Part shown: one piece after another, positions 26,455 to 36,986 of the stretch
Position numbering within the stretch: the stretch's first letter is position 1
How the letters are laid out: each line of letters opens with the position of its first letter
Assembly (NCBI GenBank): GCA_003990705.1
Contig: AP018318.1
Span: 5,505,001 to 5,569,000, forward strand
Source: Nostoc sp. HK-01
GTDB taxonomy: Bacteria; Cyanobacteriota; Cyanobacteriia; Cyanobacteriales; Nostocaceae
DNA length: 64,000 nt
Direction: 5' to 3'
Made by a program: the position numbers and the translations under genes
Notes under the pieces: model-generated
What the model saw: the letters and a program-made list of their open reading frames with translations, nothing else
Databases searched by the model: none
What the model was told of the DNA's origin: nothing

Positions 26455-26551
26455 GATTTAGCTGCATAAGAAATAACCAAGGACAGGATAAATAACTGTC
26501 AACACAATAATTCGGGGAATGGTTGACAGTTTTTCGAGAGCGATTTATTCA

Positions 26552-27871
26552 CTATCCTCTAAACAGAATTTCGTTGCGACTAGTAGCGCCTAGTTCGGGT
26601 AAAGAATTAGCAGGTGAGTGGGGTGTAATTGCTGTGGGAACTGCGGGAGTTACTTCTAATTGTTTGACAAGATTTTGCAGTAACTTATCTTGTTCTAAAC
26701 GGTAATTAGATACGAAGGGGCCACGGTTGAGGATAGCAAACCAAACCAAACCGCGATCGCGTGTAGGCATGACACCAGCTAATGAACTCACATCGCGGAG
26801 AGTACCAGTTTTAATCACAGTACCCACTGGTATATGTCTGCTGTGTACTGTTCCTCGATGATCAAATCCCGACATAGGAAATAAATCTGCCAAATTCAGG
26901 TCATATCCTGCTGCTTGCTGTTGAATGGCCATTAACATTGCACAAACAGCCCTGGGAGAAATCCGATTTTCAGGGCCGAGTCCAGAACCATTGATTAATT
27001 GAATTTCTGACTCAGGAACTCTCGCCAGATAGGCCGCAGTTGATTGCACTACACTTGCTCCCCCTACAGATTCTGCCAGCATCTCGGCCATTTCGTTATT
27101 GCTGTAAACGTTCATTTCTTTGAGCAATTGACGCAAAGGCAAAGATTTGTGACGCACTAGCAAAGTTTGTTGCGGTGGTTGGGCGGCAACTTTAACAGCC
27201 CCTGTAATCACAACTTCTGGTTTAGGTGTGCCTTTGGGCATGATGGAGTAGATATAATTTGCTGGACGAGTCCAAGTTTTATAATTCAGCGCTTGTTTCA
27301 CCATTTGACCAGCTAGTAGGGGATGGCGCTGGAAATTCATGGCAAAGTTGCCTGAAATGAGCAAATTCCCTTTGACTTGCTTAATGCCCATTTTATTGAG
27401 TGTATTGCCAAGGGCGATCGCTTCTTCCCAAACAAACATGGGGTCGCCACCACCAGCAATGACCAAATCACCTTGCAATATACCATTAACCACAGGCCCC
27501 GTAGTCCCAATCAAAGTTTCAAATTGATGGTCTGGCCCCCAAGTTTTCAAAGAAACCAAAGAAGTCGCAATCTTAGTTAAAGAAGCCGCCGGCAAAGGTG
27601 TTGTACCTTCATGATTAGCCATGAGTATTGGCCCCGACTGTAACCAAATTCCCTGGCTTTCGGCTAAATTTTGGGCAACTAACTTAGATTTAATTAGTGC
27701 TTGTAAGTATTGTTGGACTGTATTCACCCCAGTAAGATTGGGATCAGAAGCCAGAACTAAGCCAGGATTTACTTGCCCAGCCAATGCCTCTAAAGCATCA
27801 GAAGGCTTGATTTCTACTCCAGCCATTTCTAGCCACAGAGACACCAAACCCGAACTCAATAATTCCAGCAT
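26552..27871 (-). CDS. dacB: D-alanyl-D-alanine carboxypeptidase/endopeptidase (PBP4, class C)
   Basis: A 439-residue peptidase of family S13. The three active-site motifs are present: SLTK (SXXK) in LPAASLTKIA, SNN in NVYSNNEMAEML, and KTG in VIKTGTLRDVSSLAG. It trims or cleaves peptidoglycan cross-links in the periplasm. A clear Sec signal is not obvious: the N terminus begins MLELLSSGLVSLWLEMAG and has no classic basic region. It is a convergent neighbour of the last eCIS cargo and transcribed alone. The Pro-rich tail after the KTG region is probably flexible. Confidence 0.92.
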   Translation of the reverse strand: MLELLSSGLVSLWLEMAGVEIKPSDALEALAGQVNPGLVLASDPNLTGVNTVQQYLQALIKSKLVAQNLAESQGIWLQSGPILMANHEGTTPLPAASLTKIATSLVSLKTWGPDHQFETLIGTTGPVVNGILQGDLVIAGGGDPMFVWEEAIALGNTLNKMGIKQVKGNLLISGNFAMNFQRHPLLAGQMVKQALNYKTWTRPANYIYSIMPKGTPKPEVVITGAVKVAAQPPQQTLLVRHKSLPLRQLLKEMNVYSNNEMAEMLAESVGGASVVQSTAAYLARVPESEIQLINGSGLGPENRISPRAVCAMLMAIQQQAAGYDLNLADLFPMSGFDHRGTVHSRHIPVGTVIKTGTLRDVSSLAGVMPTRDRGLVWFAILNRGPFVSNYRLEQDKLLQNLVKQLEVTPAVPTAITPHSPANSLPELGATSRNEILFRG

Positions 27872-28191
27872 TTCTTACTCCGCAATTTCTAAGATGTGAT
27901 ATTTGATTTACTGTGCTAATATACAGGCTTTTTTATGCTCATCAGCATTGGGTAATCATAACTGGTCTATTTCTAATCTGGTAGTAGGTAGAATACATTT
28001 TTATTTGTTATTTATTTGACTTGACTATTTGGTTACTGCTTTGATGTTCCTAAAAATAGCAAATACTAAATATTTATAGCAACGCCTACATAATTTAACC
28101 TAAAAAATTTCAAAGTCAATTCAGTTTTTCTTATTAAAGTTTTTAGTCTTTTGAGTTGGGGAATTATATAGATACACTCACCGGAATTTTT

Positions 28192-29116
28192 ATGTCACTT
28201 TTAACAGATTTAATGCTGGCGACAGCAGAGTGTTACGAAACTGGTGCTTATTATCTTGATGATGAAGGAGACATAGAGGCAGACGAACAAAAAGTTGCAG
28301 AAATTCACCGTAAGTATAACTATCGAGGCAGAGAAAAATCGACTACGTCAGTCTACCGCTTGTGGTGCGATCGCCTCAGCATTAGGCAAGTTTGGCGATG
28401 TTAGAGCTATTGAACCTTTGATTGCGGTTTTTCGCAGCAATGGTAGTTTTCTCAGAGATGCTTTTAGTTTTCCTCATGTCCAATTAGCTGTGGTTCATGC
28501 TTTACGGCTAATTGAAGATTCCCGCACTACAAATATTTTGGTGGAATTTCTGAGGGACAAGGAAGGTATGTTGCAAGCCATCAAAAGAGATTGGCTACGT
28601 TCCAAGCAAGCAACTCACCAAGTTATCGAAACTCTCCTTACCCGTCAATATCCAGACTTGCTGGAAATATTAGCCCAGTTGCTGCAAGATTCGGAAAGTC
28701 GCATTCAAACAAACACTCTTTCTGCGATCGCGAAGATTGCAAATCCGCTGATGGTCGATTTGTTAATTGTGACATTAGCCAGTAAAAATGACTGGCTACG
28801 TAAAAGTGCGATGTATTACCTAGGACAGCGAGGTGAAACTAGAGCTATTCAACCCCTCATCAATATTTTGCCAGATGTGAATGCAGATTTGCGTTTAGAG
28901 GCTGTTCATGCTCTAGCAAAAATGAATGGTGATCAAGTTGTGAATGCTCTAATTGAAATGCTCAAAGATGAAGATTTTAGGGTTCGCGGTGAAGCAGCAT
29001 TAGCGTTAGGTAATTTAGCAAATTTACGAGCAGTGGAACCACTTAACAAATGCTTAGAAGATGAAAGCTCAATTGTTCGGAAAATAGTTCAACAAGCCTT
29101 GAATAAATTTGAATAA
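28192..29116 (+). pseudogene. HEAT-repeat (PBS lyase-like) protein with a frameshift
   Basis: The ATG at 28192 opens MSLLTDLMLATAECYETGAY and the acidic YLDDEGDIEADEQKVAEIHR. The frame shifts near 28318-28325; from there a second frame reads EAEKNRLRQSTACGAIASAL and continues through HEAT repeats (GDVRAIEPLIAVF, ANPLMVDLLIVTLASK, RGETRAIQPLINILPD, LRAVEPLNKCLEDE). Removing one base, for example C28320, gives KYNIEAEKNR and rejoins the frames. HEAT-repeat proteins of this type act as lyases or scaffolds, including for phycobiliproteins, but no phycobilisome gene is nearby. A sequencing error would explain the break equally well. Confidence 0.75.
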
Positions 29117-29153
29117 CTGATACCATTTCACTAAATATAATGATACGAATAAT

Positions 29154-29290
29154 TTCTCCTCCGCCCCTCTGCTCCTCTGCCCACGCCAGTCGCTACAAGT
29201 CGGGAAACCCGTCGTCGACACTTGCTACAACGGAGGGAACCTCCGCAACGCAGTGTCTCCCCAACGCGCTGGCTCCCCTGCGGTCTATTT
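29154..29290. repeat. Dispersed GC-rich palindromic repeat
   Basis: Non-coding block with AAGTCGGGAAACCCG, a short GGAGGGAACCTCC palindrome and CGCAGTGTCTCCCCAACGCG followed by CTGGCTCCC. It shares its ends with the block at 16.5 kb, so it belongs to the same dispersed family. Confidence 0.75.
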
Positions 29291-29391
29291 GTATCAAACT
29301 TAAAGTGAAACGGTATGACTTGTAGACAAGCTTTGCAAAACTTTCTGAAGGTTAACAAGTGACGCAAAATGTTAATCAATAAGTCTTGGCA

Positions 29392-30477
29392 CTACTTTCT
29401 CTCTGGATGGGCTATCTCCTGTTGCGAAGGTCTACCCATTTGATTAATAGTGGCAATCATCTGATATAAACGCCCCAAATCTCGTTGATTAAAGTGCAAA
29501 ATTAACCGAGGTAATTCTAAAGTTTCATCTTGAGCTTCTTGAGGCAAAGCCTGACTTTTTTCAATTTTGCCTTTTACGAGAATGTCACTAAAATCAGCAT
29601 TTAATTGTTCTACCTCTGCATCTGATAAATCGCAACTGAGGCGAATTACCAATTGATTACTCACGTAGCGACTGGAGTGATAAACCTTATAAAAATCTGT
29701 GATGGCGTTACAAGCTACTTCCAGGTTATCTGTCACAGTGTAAAGGCTAGGGTCTTCTGGACTCACAAGACCTTTCTGTACCAGTTGTTGATCAATATAA
29801 TCGCTCCAAGACCGCCAATAATCTCCGCCTGGATGGTCAATTAAAACTAAAGGTACAGGGCCAAATTTGCCAGTCTGACTTAAAGTCATGCACTCAAAGG
29901 CTTCATCTTGAGTACCGAATCCACCAGGAAACAACGCAACTGCATCACTTTCTTTGAGGAGAAACAGTTTGCGGGTAAAGAAATACTTAAAGTGAATCAG
30001 CTTTGGATCACCTTCAATAATCGGGTTCGCTTGCTGTTCAAAGGGTAACTGAATATTTAACCCAAAGGAATTTTCTCGTCCAGCGCCTTCGTGACCAGCC
30101 TGCATAATCCCGCCGCCGCCACCTGTCATCACCATAAAACCCAACTGAGTCACAGCGCGACCAAATTCCAGCGCCATTTGGTACTCTGGTGTTTCTGATG
30201 ATAAACGGGCAGAACCAAAAATAGTTACTTTACGTACGTGTCGGTAGTTATAAAATAACTCAAAGCCTCGCTCCATATCCGCTAAAGCAGAGGATAGTAT
30301 TTTCCAATCAAGACGATCAATGTCACTATCAGCCAAACGGATTATAGTAGCAAGTGCCTGTTGGATAAATTGCCGATTTTTTAAAGTCGGTAGGCGATCG
30401 ATTAAGTCAGCGATATCCGCTTGCAGAGACTCTAATGTGTCAAACGAGGCAGATGAGGTCATGAGAACTGCTGGCAC
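29392..30477 (-). CDS. LOG family protein (TIGR00730-type Rossmann nucleotide hydrolase)
   Basis: A 361-residue protein whose core contains FGSARLSSETPEYQMALEFG, MTGGGGGIMQAGHEGAGREN and the family signature LFPGGFGTQDEAFE. LOG proteins are cytokinin riboside-5'-monophosphate phosphoribohydrolases or more general nucleotide hydrolases. An N-terminal extension of about 95 residues and a C-terminal regulatory-looking part make it longer than minimal LOG (about 190 residues), as in the larger bacterial branch. It is transcribed separately from clpB, on the same strand. Confidence 0.88.
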   Translation of the reverse strand: MPAVLMTSSASFDTLESLQADIADLIDRLPTLKNRQFIQQALATIIRLADSDIDRLDWKILSSALADMERGFELFYNYRHVRKVTIFGSARLSSETPEYQMALEFGRAVTQLGFMVMTGGGGGIMQAGHEGAGRENSFGLNIQLPFEQQANPIIEGDPKLIHFKYFFTRKLFLLKESDAVALFPGGFGTQDEAFECMTLSQTGKFGPVPLVLIDHPGGDYWRSWSDYIDQQLVQKGLVSPEDPSLYTVTDNLEVACNAITDFYKVYHSSRYVSNQLVIRLSCDLSDAEVEQLNADFSDILVKGKIEKSQALPQEAQDETLELPRLILHFNQRDLGRLYQMIATINQMGRPSQQEIAHPERK

Positions 30478-30573
30478 AATGGCATTACATTTTACCTAAT
30501 TTTTGGCTGATATTGACAATGTTTTTTTAAAACAAAAATATTCAGCTTTTGCCGCCTCTACGCCACTGGCTAC

Positions 30574-30613
30574 AACACAGGAAACCCTCTCATAGCAGGG
30601 GGTTTCCTGTGTT
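30574..30613. terminator. Strong inverted repeat between clpB and the LOG gene
   Basis: A perfect 14-bp stem, AACACAGGAAACCC (30574-30587) and GGGTTTCCTGTGTT (30600-30613), with a 12-base loop. It lies downstream of the clpB stop codon on the minus strand. There is no T run, so it may stabilise the 3' end or be a small palindromic repeat instead of a classical terminator. Confidence 0.6.
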
Positions 30614-30666
30614 GAGGTGACTGGTGTGAGAGGGGTTTTTCGATCTGTCGAATTCACGTTAAATGC

Positions 30667-33309
30667 TTATGTTATTACCTGTGGTACTGAGACTTTCACA
30701 GTCACTTTTTTGTTAAAAGTCAAATTGTCTTCATCTTTATCAATCAGGATGGTATCGCCACCAATAAAAGTATTTTCTAATAATTTAGTGGCGATGGGAT
30801 TTTCTACTTCTCGCTGAATTGCTCGTTTTAAGGGACGTGCGCCATAAACTGGGTCATAACCCATTTCTACTAAGTAATCACAAGCTGCTGGGGTGATTTC
30901 AAAGAAGATTTTTTGCTCTTTTAGCAGGTTCTCAACACGCTTGAGTTGAATGCGGATGATGTGACGCATTTCGGAACGGCTGAGGGTATGGAACAGGATA
31001 ATATCATCTACACGGTTGAGAAATTCGGGGCGGAAGTGCGATCGCAGTGCATCTGTTACCCGGTTCCGCATCATGTCATATTTAGAATCATCACCAGACA
31101 CATCTAAAATGTGTTCACTGCCAATGTTACTGGTCATCACAATCACAGTATTACGAAAATCTACTGTTCTGCCTTGAGAATCAGTAATTCTCCCATCATC
31201 CAGTACTTGCAACAAAATATTAAACACATCGGGATGAGCTTTTTCCACTTCATCCAGCAGCACGACTGAGTAAGGATGGCGGCGAACCGCCTCGGAAAGT
31301 TGACCGCCTTCTTCATAACCAACATATCCCGGAGGCGCACCAACTAACCGCGAAACCGAGTGTTTTTCCATATACTCGGACATATCTAGACGGACTAAAG
31401 CATCATCAGAATCAAAGAGGAACTGTGCTAAAGCACGGGCTAGTTCAGTTTTTCCTACCCCAGTCGGCCCCATGAACAAAAATGAACCAATGGGACGGCT
31501 GGGGTCTTTCATTCCCGCACGGGCGCGACGAATGGCTGCGGCTACGGCTTCGACTGCTTCGTGTTGTCCAATGACCCGTTCGTGTAAATGGCTTTCGAGT
31601 TGCAGTAATTTTTGCCGTTCTGATTCCAATAAACGGTTAACTGGAATTCCTGTCCATTTGGCGACAATTTCAGCGATGTCGGCTTCGGTGACTTGTTCGC
31701 GCAACAAAGTCGAACCTTGGCTTTGCAGTTCTAAAAGTTTGGTTTCTTTGGCTTCGCGATCGCGCTGTACGCCTTCTAATTTGCCATACTTCAATTGGGC
31801 AGCTTTATTTAAATCATACGCCCGTTCTGCCTGATCAATTTGCACCCGCAAGGCTTCTTCTTCTTTCTTTAAAACACTAATAGCTTCTAACAGCTGCTTT
31901 TCACCTTGCCATTGTTCGTTAAATTCTTGCTGTTTTACCTTTAAGGTGTCAATTTCTTCTTCAATGCGCTGCAAACGTTCGCGGGTTTGGGTAGGAACTT
32001 TTTCTTCTCCCGCTAGTGACAGCTTTTCCATTTCTAGCTGCATTAAGCGGCGGTCGATGGTTTCCAATTCTGAAGGTTTGGAGGTAATCTCCATTTTCAA
32101 CTGGGCGGCGGCTTCATCTACCAAGTCAATGGCTTTATCGGGTAAAAAGCGGTCAGAAATGTATCGTGCTGATAAAGTAGCCGCAGCTACTAATGCTGAA
32201 TCAGAAATTTTGACGTTGTGATGGACTTCGTAGCGTTCTTTCAAACCCCGCAAAATCGAGATAGTATTTTCTACGTTCGGCTGATCGACAAATACTTGTT
32301 GAAAACGGCGTTCTAAGGCTGCATCTTTCTCAATATATTTGCGGTACTCATCTAAAGTTGTCGCGCCAATACACCGCAATTCACCTCTCGCCAACATTGG
32401 TTTGAGTAAATTTCCTGCATCCATCGCCCCTTGTTGATTGGAACCTGTCCCTACAACGGTATGCAATTCATCAATAAACAAGACGATTTGTCCGTTTGAC
32501 TCGATAACTTCCTTAAGGACGGCTTTGAGGCGGTCTTCAAATTCCCCCCTATATTTTGCCCCAGCAATTAAACTACCAATATCTAAAGAGATTAATTGGC
32601 GATTTTTGAGAGATTCGGGGACATCACCGTTGATTATACGTTGTGCCAAAGCTTCAGCGATCGCAGTTTTTCCTACCCCCGGTTCACCAATCAAAACCGG
32701 ATTATTTTTACTACGACGCGACAACACCTGAATCACGCGGCGAATTTCATCATCCCGGCCAATAACTGGGTCGAGTTTGCCCGCTTTGGCTTGTTCTGTT
32801 AAATCTCTACCAAATTTTTGCAGTGCTTCATAGCGAGATTCTGGATTTTGGTCTGTCACTTTTTGGCTACCACGCACAGCTTTAATTGCCGCCTCTAGAG
32901 TACCACTATCAGCATTAAAACCTTTGAGAATTCGCCGACCAATCCGTTCGTCTTCCGCAAAGCCTAAGAGAATATGTTCTACAGATATGTAGGTATCTTT
33001 CATTTTGACTCTTGCTTCCTCAGCATGGTCAAGTAGCACATCTAAAGTGCGACCGAGGTAAAGCTGGTCATTATTAGCAACTTTGGGCTGACGTTGGGTA
33101 TAAGCTTCTAGTTGCTGTTGCAAGCGGATGGGGTCGATTTCCGCCCGTGCTAAGATGCGAATCGCTAAACTGGTGGGTTCTTCTAAAAGGGCAATAATTA
33201 AATGTTCAACGTCTAATTGTTGTTGTTTATAAGCACGAACTATATCCTGAGATTTGACAATTGCTTCCCAGGCTTTATCTGTAAATTTATTAGGATCTGT
33301 AGGCTGCAT
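30667..33309 (-). CDS. clpB: ATP-dependent disaggregase ClpB
   Basis: An 880-residue Hsp100 protein of the usual length. It has a Clp N domain ([20 protein letters not shown]), a first AAA+ module with GEPGVGKT, a long coiled-coil middle domain (about 410-520), and a second AAA+ module with GPTGVGKT and the sensor region [14 protein letters not shown]. It resolves aggregated proteins together with DnaK. An HrcA/CIRCE operator was looked for upstream of the ATG but not found. Confidence 0.97.
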   Translation of the reverse strand: MQPTDPNKFTDKAWEAIVKSQDIVRAYKQQQLDVEHLIIALLEEPTSLAIRILARAEIDPIRLQQQLEAYTQRQPKVANNDQLYLGRTLDVLLDHAEEARVKMKDTYISVEHILLGFAEDERIGRRILKGFNADSGTLEAAIKAVRGSQKVTDQNPESRYEALQKFGRDLTEQAKAGKLDPVIGRDDEIRRVIQVLSRRSKNNPVLIGEPGVGKTAIAEALAQRIINGDVPESLKNRQLISLDIGSLIAGAKYRGEFEDRLKAVLKEVIESNGQIVLFIDELHTVVGTGSNQQGAMDAGNLLKPMLARGELRCIGATTLDEYRKYIEKDAALERRFQQVFVDQPNVENTISILRGLKERYEVHHNVKISDSALVAAATLSARYISDRFLPDKAIDLVDEAAAQLKMEITSKPSELETIDRRLMQLEMEKLSLAGEEKVPTQTRERLQRIEEEIDTLKVKQQEFNEQWQGEKQLLEAISVLKKEEEALRVQIDQAERAYDLNKAAQLKYGKLEGVQRDREAKETKLLELQSQGSTLLREQVTEADIAEIVAKWTGIPVNRLLESERQKLLQLESHLHERVIGQHEAVEAVAAAIRRARAGMKDPSRPIGSFLFMGPTGVGKTELARALAQFLFDSDDALVRLDMSEYMEKHSVSRLVGAPPGYVGYEEGGQLSEAVRRHPYSVVLLDEVEKAHPDVFNILLQVLDDGRITDSQGRTVDFRNTVIVMTSNIGSEHILDVSGDDSKYDMMRNRVTDALRSHFRPEFLNRVDDIILFHTLSRSEMRHIIRIQLKRVENLLKEQKIFFEITPAACDYLVEMGYDPVYGARPLKRAIQREVENPIATKLLENTFIGGDTILIDKDEDNLTFNKKVTVKVSVPQVIT

Positions 33310-33518
33310 CGTTACGATTTTAAATGGCGGATTTTATTTAAGAAATTGGGGGTTGGGGAAAGGTGGAGGACTTTAGATGCACTATCCGGCGATCGCGGCA
33401 TCTCCTTATTAGTAGCGTAGGATAAAAGATCTCACCCCCTACACCCAACCTCAACAAACAAGGTTTTTGCGTAAGTCTTGTGAATCAAAAAGACCTTACA
33501 CCCTAATCGTAATCAAAA

Positions 33519-33953
33519 TTATGGCGATACGAGTTGGTCTTGTGAGGATTGCTTCACAGCTGATCCTTGACTACCCAATTGAATCAGTTCAATTTTGTAT
33601 CCATCCGGATCTTCGACAAAAGCAATTACTGTAGAACCATGTTTCATTGGCCCTGGTTCTCGCACAACTTTACCACCACGATTTTTAATTGCTTCACAGG
33701 TAGTGTAAATATCATCCACTCCCAACGCAATGTGGCCGTAGGCGTTACCTAATTCGTACTTTTCCACTCCCCAGTTATAAGTTAATTCAATAACTGCATT
33801 ATCACTTTCATCACCGTAGCCAACAAAAGCTAAGGTAAATTCTCCCCCCGGATAATCTTTTCTCCGGAGTAATTTCATACCTAGGAGTTCACAGTAAAAT
33901 TTCAATGATTCTTCTAGGTTCCCCACCCGCAGCATTGTATGTAGTAAGCGCAT
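33519..33953 (-). CDS. gloA: Lactoylglutathione lyase (glyoxalase I)
   Basis: A 144-residue vicinal-oxygen-chelate protein beginning [20 protein letters not shown], with the metal ligands in the expected spots: His5, Glu in [10 protein letters not shown], His in GHIALGVDD, and Glu in GYKIELIQ. It converts the methylglyoxal-glutathione hemithioacetal to S-lactoylglutathione. It is a single-gene unit after clpB on the same strand. Confidence 0.95.
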   Translation of the reverse strand: MRLLHTMLRVGNLEESLKFYCELLGMKLLRRKDYPGGEFTLAFVGYGDESDNAVIELTYNWGVEKYELGNAYGHIALGVDDIYTTCEAIKNRGGKVVREPGPMKHGSTVIAFVEDPDGYKIELIQLGSQGSAVKQSSQDQLVSP

Positions 33954-34139
33954 AATGATTTTTTACTTTGGTTCTGTAGGATTTATTGATTGCTGCCAAC
34001 ATTTTACAAGGGACTGATCAAGAGGATGAGCCTCTAACAGAAGAGATATTTTTGTATAAACATACCCTAATATGTCTCTAATGCTGAATTTTTATGTATT
34101 TCGAGATGATTTACTCTGCAAAAATTTCGGTTAAACACT

Positions 34140-34170
34140 TAACGCACCACCAAAAAAAGGTGGTGCGTTA
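34140..34170. terminator. Perfect hairpin upstream of gloA
   Basis: AACGCACCACC (34141-34151) and GGTGGTGCGTT (34159-34169) pair perfectly around a loop of seven A, with one further T-A pair outside. On the minus strand it follows the disrupted small gene at 34239, for which it is a reasonable terminator. Confidence 0.7.
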
Positions 34171-34407
34171 TACAAAAACAAACAGAATCAAAAGTTCTTA
34201 GATTTAGCTAAACTCCTTTACCAGTCATCAATAGAAGTTTAAGCAGATCTATCTTCCCGTTCTATTTGTTGTCGAATGGTATCAATGGCAGCATTAATAC
34301 CAGATAGCTTGGATTCTAAATCATCGCGCATCCAAGTCAAGAACTTGAGTTTACGTTCTAAATGAGCTTTGTGCGAAATAGGTTCGCTACCGTAACACTG
34401 GCGTTTA

Positions 34408-35893
34408 GACTAAAGAACCGCACCGAAAAGAAAAAAATAAGGGGTGTGCTTGAACACAGGCCCCCTATTAGCAGAAGCTGAGAAAAGAACCACCAATTCT
34501 CATCTGCCAATATGAACAGTGCCAAATTAGAGGAATTTCGTCAAGCAGCGTACAGCTATTTGGGAAGAGCTCATGATGCAACATTTGAACTGATGGATGC
34601 AATAATGCTGACTCGGAACGCCTACAGTTTGGCAGATTTATCGCTATCACCAGCATTTAGACGGAAGTGGCCAAGTATCTACGAAGCATTGCAAGATAGC
34701 AGACCACAGCGGCAGAAATTGATGCAGTTATACATCAAACAGATGCCAGCCCAGGGTCGTCCATTATTGGCTGGCGACCACACAGCTTGGTCGCGCCCAG
34801 ATGCGGTAACTTTGCAGGAAAGGACGATTGAACACAGCAGTGTTTCAATGGGAGGTGACAAGCCAATCACGGTTGGTCAGGGCTATAGCACCATTGCTTG
34901 GATACCGGAAACTGAAGGCAGTTGGGCATTACCTCTAAGACATGAGCGAATTACCAGCTGGGAAAGCCCAATACAGAAGGCGGCTTGGCAACTACAACAA
35001 GTCTGTGAACATTTACCCACCAGACCAATTACTGTTTGGGACAGTGAATACGGTTGCGCTCCTTTCCTGTTGAAAACAGCCAATATCAAAGCAGATATTC
35101 TCGTCCGTTTACGTTCAAATTTATGTTTGTGGGGCGCACCACCACCATATTCTGGCAAGGGGCGACCGAGAAAGCATGGTGATAAATTTAAGTTAAATGA
35201 TACTTCGACATGGGCTGAAGCCACTCAAAGTATAGAAGTAAACCATCCCAAACTGGGACAGATCAAGGTGAGCTTGTGGTCAAATTTACACTTTCGCTTA
35301 TGCGCTACACGTTCGATTTCCCTGATTAGGGTTGAACGTTTGAATGAGCAAGGAACTAAGAGAGTTTCAAAACCTTTGTGGTTGGCTTGGCTTGGAGAAC
35401 AAATGCCGACCTTAGAAGAAGTTTGGCAACTTTATTTGCGACGCTTTACTGTTGACCACTGGTATCGATTTTTAAAGCAACGCTTACACTGGACTCTTCC
35501 CAAGCTAGGTACCCCTAAGCAATGTGAGCGTTGGAGTGACTTAATGCCAATTATGACTTGGGAATTATGGTTAGCCCGTGATATCGTTGCAGACAACCCT
35601 TTACCTTGGCAAAAGTTTTTAGTTAGTTTGACTCCGGGAAGGGTCGCTCAGGCAATGAGCAGCATTTTAGCGACAATTGGTACTCCTGCTCGTCCGCCCA
35701 AACCTCGCGGAAAGTCCCCAGGCTGGAAGACCGGACAACCGCGACAACGTAGAATTCGCTATCCTGTTGTTAGAAAAACTACAACTAAAACCCGGAAAGA
35801 ACAACCAAAATCTGCATAGTATCTAACATTTTTCTCTTTCCAGCTTGCCTTACATAAACTCAGCCCTGCTGGGGGTTTTCTTCATGCTTAGTC
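34408..35893 (+). mobile_element. Insertion sequence, 1486 bp, flanked by TA
   Basis: The element begins GACTAAAGAACCGC and ends CATGCTTAGTC, so the outermost GACTAA/TTAGTC are inverted. Both sides carry TA (34406-34407 and 35894-35895), consistent with a 2-bp target duplication. It contains one transposase gene. The ends were set by the requirement that excision repairs the interrupted 68-codon gene; a 4-bp CTAA target-site model was considered and gives no repaired frame. Confidence 0.75.
34512..35819 (+). CDS. DDE transposase (DDE_5 / IS701-like)
   Basis: A 435-residue transposase. Candidate catalytic residues are Asp in LLAGDHTAWSRPDA, Asp in TVWDSEYGCAPFL, and a C-terminal segment (FTVDHWYRFLKQRLHWT, MTWELWLARDI) where the last acidic residue should lie. 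The C-terminal 60 residues are Arg/Lys/Pro rich. It resembles a transposase type frequent in cyanobacteria. It appears full length and is the sole gene of the element, so the element could be active. Confidence 0.88.
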   Translation: MNSAKLEEFRQAAYSYLGRAHDATFELMDAIMLTRNAYSLADLSLSPAFRRKWPSIYEALQDSRPQRQKLMQLYIKQMPAQGRPLLAGDHTAWSRPDAVTLQERTIEHSSVSMGGDKPITVGQGYSTIAWIPETEGSWALPLRHERITSWESPIQKAAWQLQQVCEHLPTRPITVWDSEYGCAPFLLKTANIKADILVRLRSNLCLWGAPPPYSGKGRPRKHGDKFKLNDTSTWAEATQSIEVNHPKLGQIKVSLWSNLHFRLCATRSISLIRVERLNEQGTKRVSKPLWLAWLGEQMPTLEEVWQLYLRRFTVDHWYRFLKQRLHWTLPKLGTPKQCERWSDLMPIMTWELWLARDIVADNPLPWQKFLVSLTPGRVAQAMSSILATIGTPARPPKPRGKSPGWKTGQPRQRRIRYPVVRKTTTKTRKEQPKSA

Positions 35894-36137
35894 TAACTTC
35901 CAGGTAACAGACGTTACTCCAAAAAGGAAACATACTTGGCCTCTGGATTTAGCTAGATAAAAGTGTGCTATGTTGCACTACTAAGTTACATTCTGGCTAA
36001 AAACAAGCTGACTGGTAGAGTAAAAACCGACCAAAATATTACGTGTTTGGTAAACTATCAGAAAATTATTTTTTTACTTAAAAGAGTATTTTCATATTCT
36101 GTATCTAGACTGATGCCTGAATATGGAAATGCTCTAA

Positions 36138-36737
36138 TTAAGCAGAGTTTAGTGCTGACTGTGACTGCCATTGCTTGTGAGGCAGAATAAACATTATAGC
36201 AGATTTGAAACCTTTAATTATCCTTTCTCCAGTTGACAATAATCGCTCCCAAAAGTCTTTTTTCATGTCTTGATGCTGAATAGCGGTACGTGCTTTGTTG
36301 ACGTTACGTAGGCTATCCATTAAGTTAATCAACGCATCAAAAACAGTCCCAGCAATTGTTTTGGCACTGACTTTTGTGGGTAAAACTATATTTTGGGCAG
36401 TTTGAATGAGATTAACTAGATGCGATCGCATTTGTTCATCTGGCATTAAACCTGATGGATAATGAATAACAACAGATGCGGCTGTAGGATTAATTCGGAC
36501 TTTGGCATTCTTAATTTGAGATTCTATCGCTACTTTGAGTTTATTCGCATATTCCACATCTTTTGATAGCCGAGGAACCCGAAAGCGAATTCGTCCACTA
36601 ATTGCATGAGCAACACTATATGATATTTGTTGAGCTTGCGTTTTCTCATTCATTAAATTTTTGCTATTTTTTGCAGCTTTCCGCTGAAAATTGCTCAGAT
36701 AATTTTGTCTTTTGCTAAATAATTGTAGATAATTCAT
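36138..36737 (-). CDS. HMA-2-like domain protein
   Basis: A 199-residue protein whose centre, AHAISGRIRFRVPRLSKDVE with VRINPTAASVVIHYPSG, matches the heavy-metal-associated-like domain (HMA_2) found next to P-type ATPases in bacteria. The metal-binding CXXC of true HMA domains is missing. A second start at Met29 (MNEKTQ) is possible; the first 28 residues are basic. No metal ATPase gene is nearby. Function is not assignable. Confidence 0.65.
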   Translation of the reverse strand: MNYLQLFSKRQNYLSNFQRKAAKNSKNLMNEKTQAQQISYSVAHAISGRIRFRVPRLSKDVEYANKLKVAIESQIKNAKVRINPTAASVVIHYPSGLMPDEQMRSHLVNLIQTAQNIVLPTKVSAKTIAGTVFDALINLMDSLRNVNKARTAIQHQDMKKDFWERLLSTGERIIKGFKSAIMFILPHKQWQSQSALNSA

Positions 36738-36986
36738 AACCCAGGTTTACTTAATAAAAAATAATTTTATTGATATGTTTCCTAGTTAATTTATCTAGGT
36801 AAGGTTTTTAAATTATTTTTCTTTTAAATAAACTATTTACAACACAAAATATAGTAAATGTTAAGCTATCTCAAAAAACTCTATCCACAGAAGAGTCTCA
36901 GCAACTATCAAAAGTATGAAGATAATCAAACACAATAAAATAGAGGCTTTGGAATGCAACGCCTCTACAACTATGGCAATTAATTA

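Larger units (their letters stand above)
34239..35933 (-). pseudogene. Small conserved-looking 68-codon gene split by an insertion sequence
   Basis: The minus strand has an AGAGG ribosome binding site and an ATG at 35933 starting MFPFWSNVCYLEV, then the insertion sequence. From 34407 downward the frame continues KRQCYGSEPISHKAHLERKL, LKFLTWMRDDLESKLSGI, then NAAIDTIRQQIEREDRSA and a stop at 34239. Joining the halves across one TA dinucleotide gives a perfect 68-residue frame with predicted helices. I cannot name its function. The gene should be inactive in this genome. Confidence 0.7.

Noticed and set aside
30667-33309. ClpC or ClpA instead of ClpB
   Set aside because: The long coiled-coil middle domain and C-terminal sequence fit ClpB, and there is no ClpP-binding loop motif.
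34405-35896. Alternative insertion-sequence ends with a 4-bp CTAA target duplication
   Set aside because: This choice leaves a TAG in the repaired frame, while the TA model restores a complete 68-codon gene.
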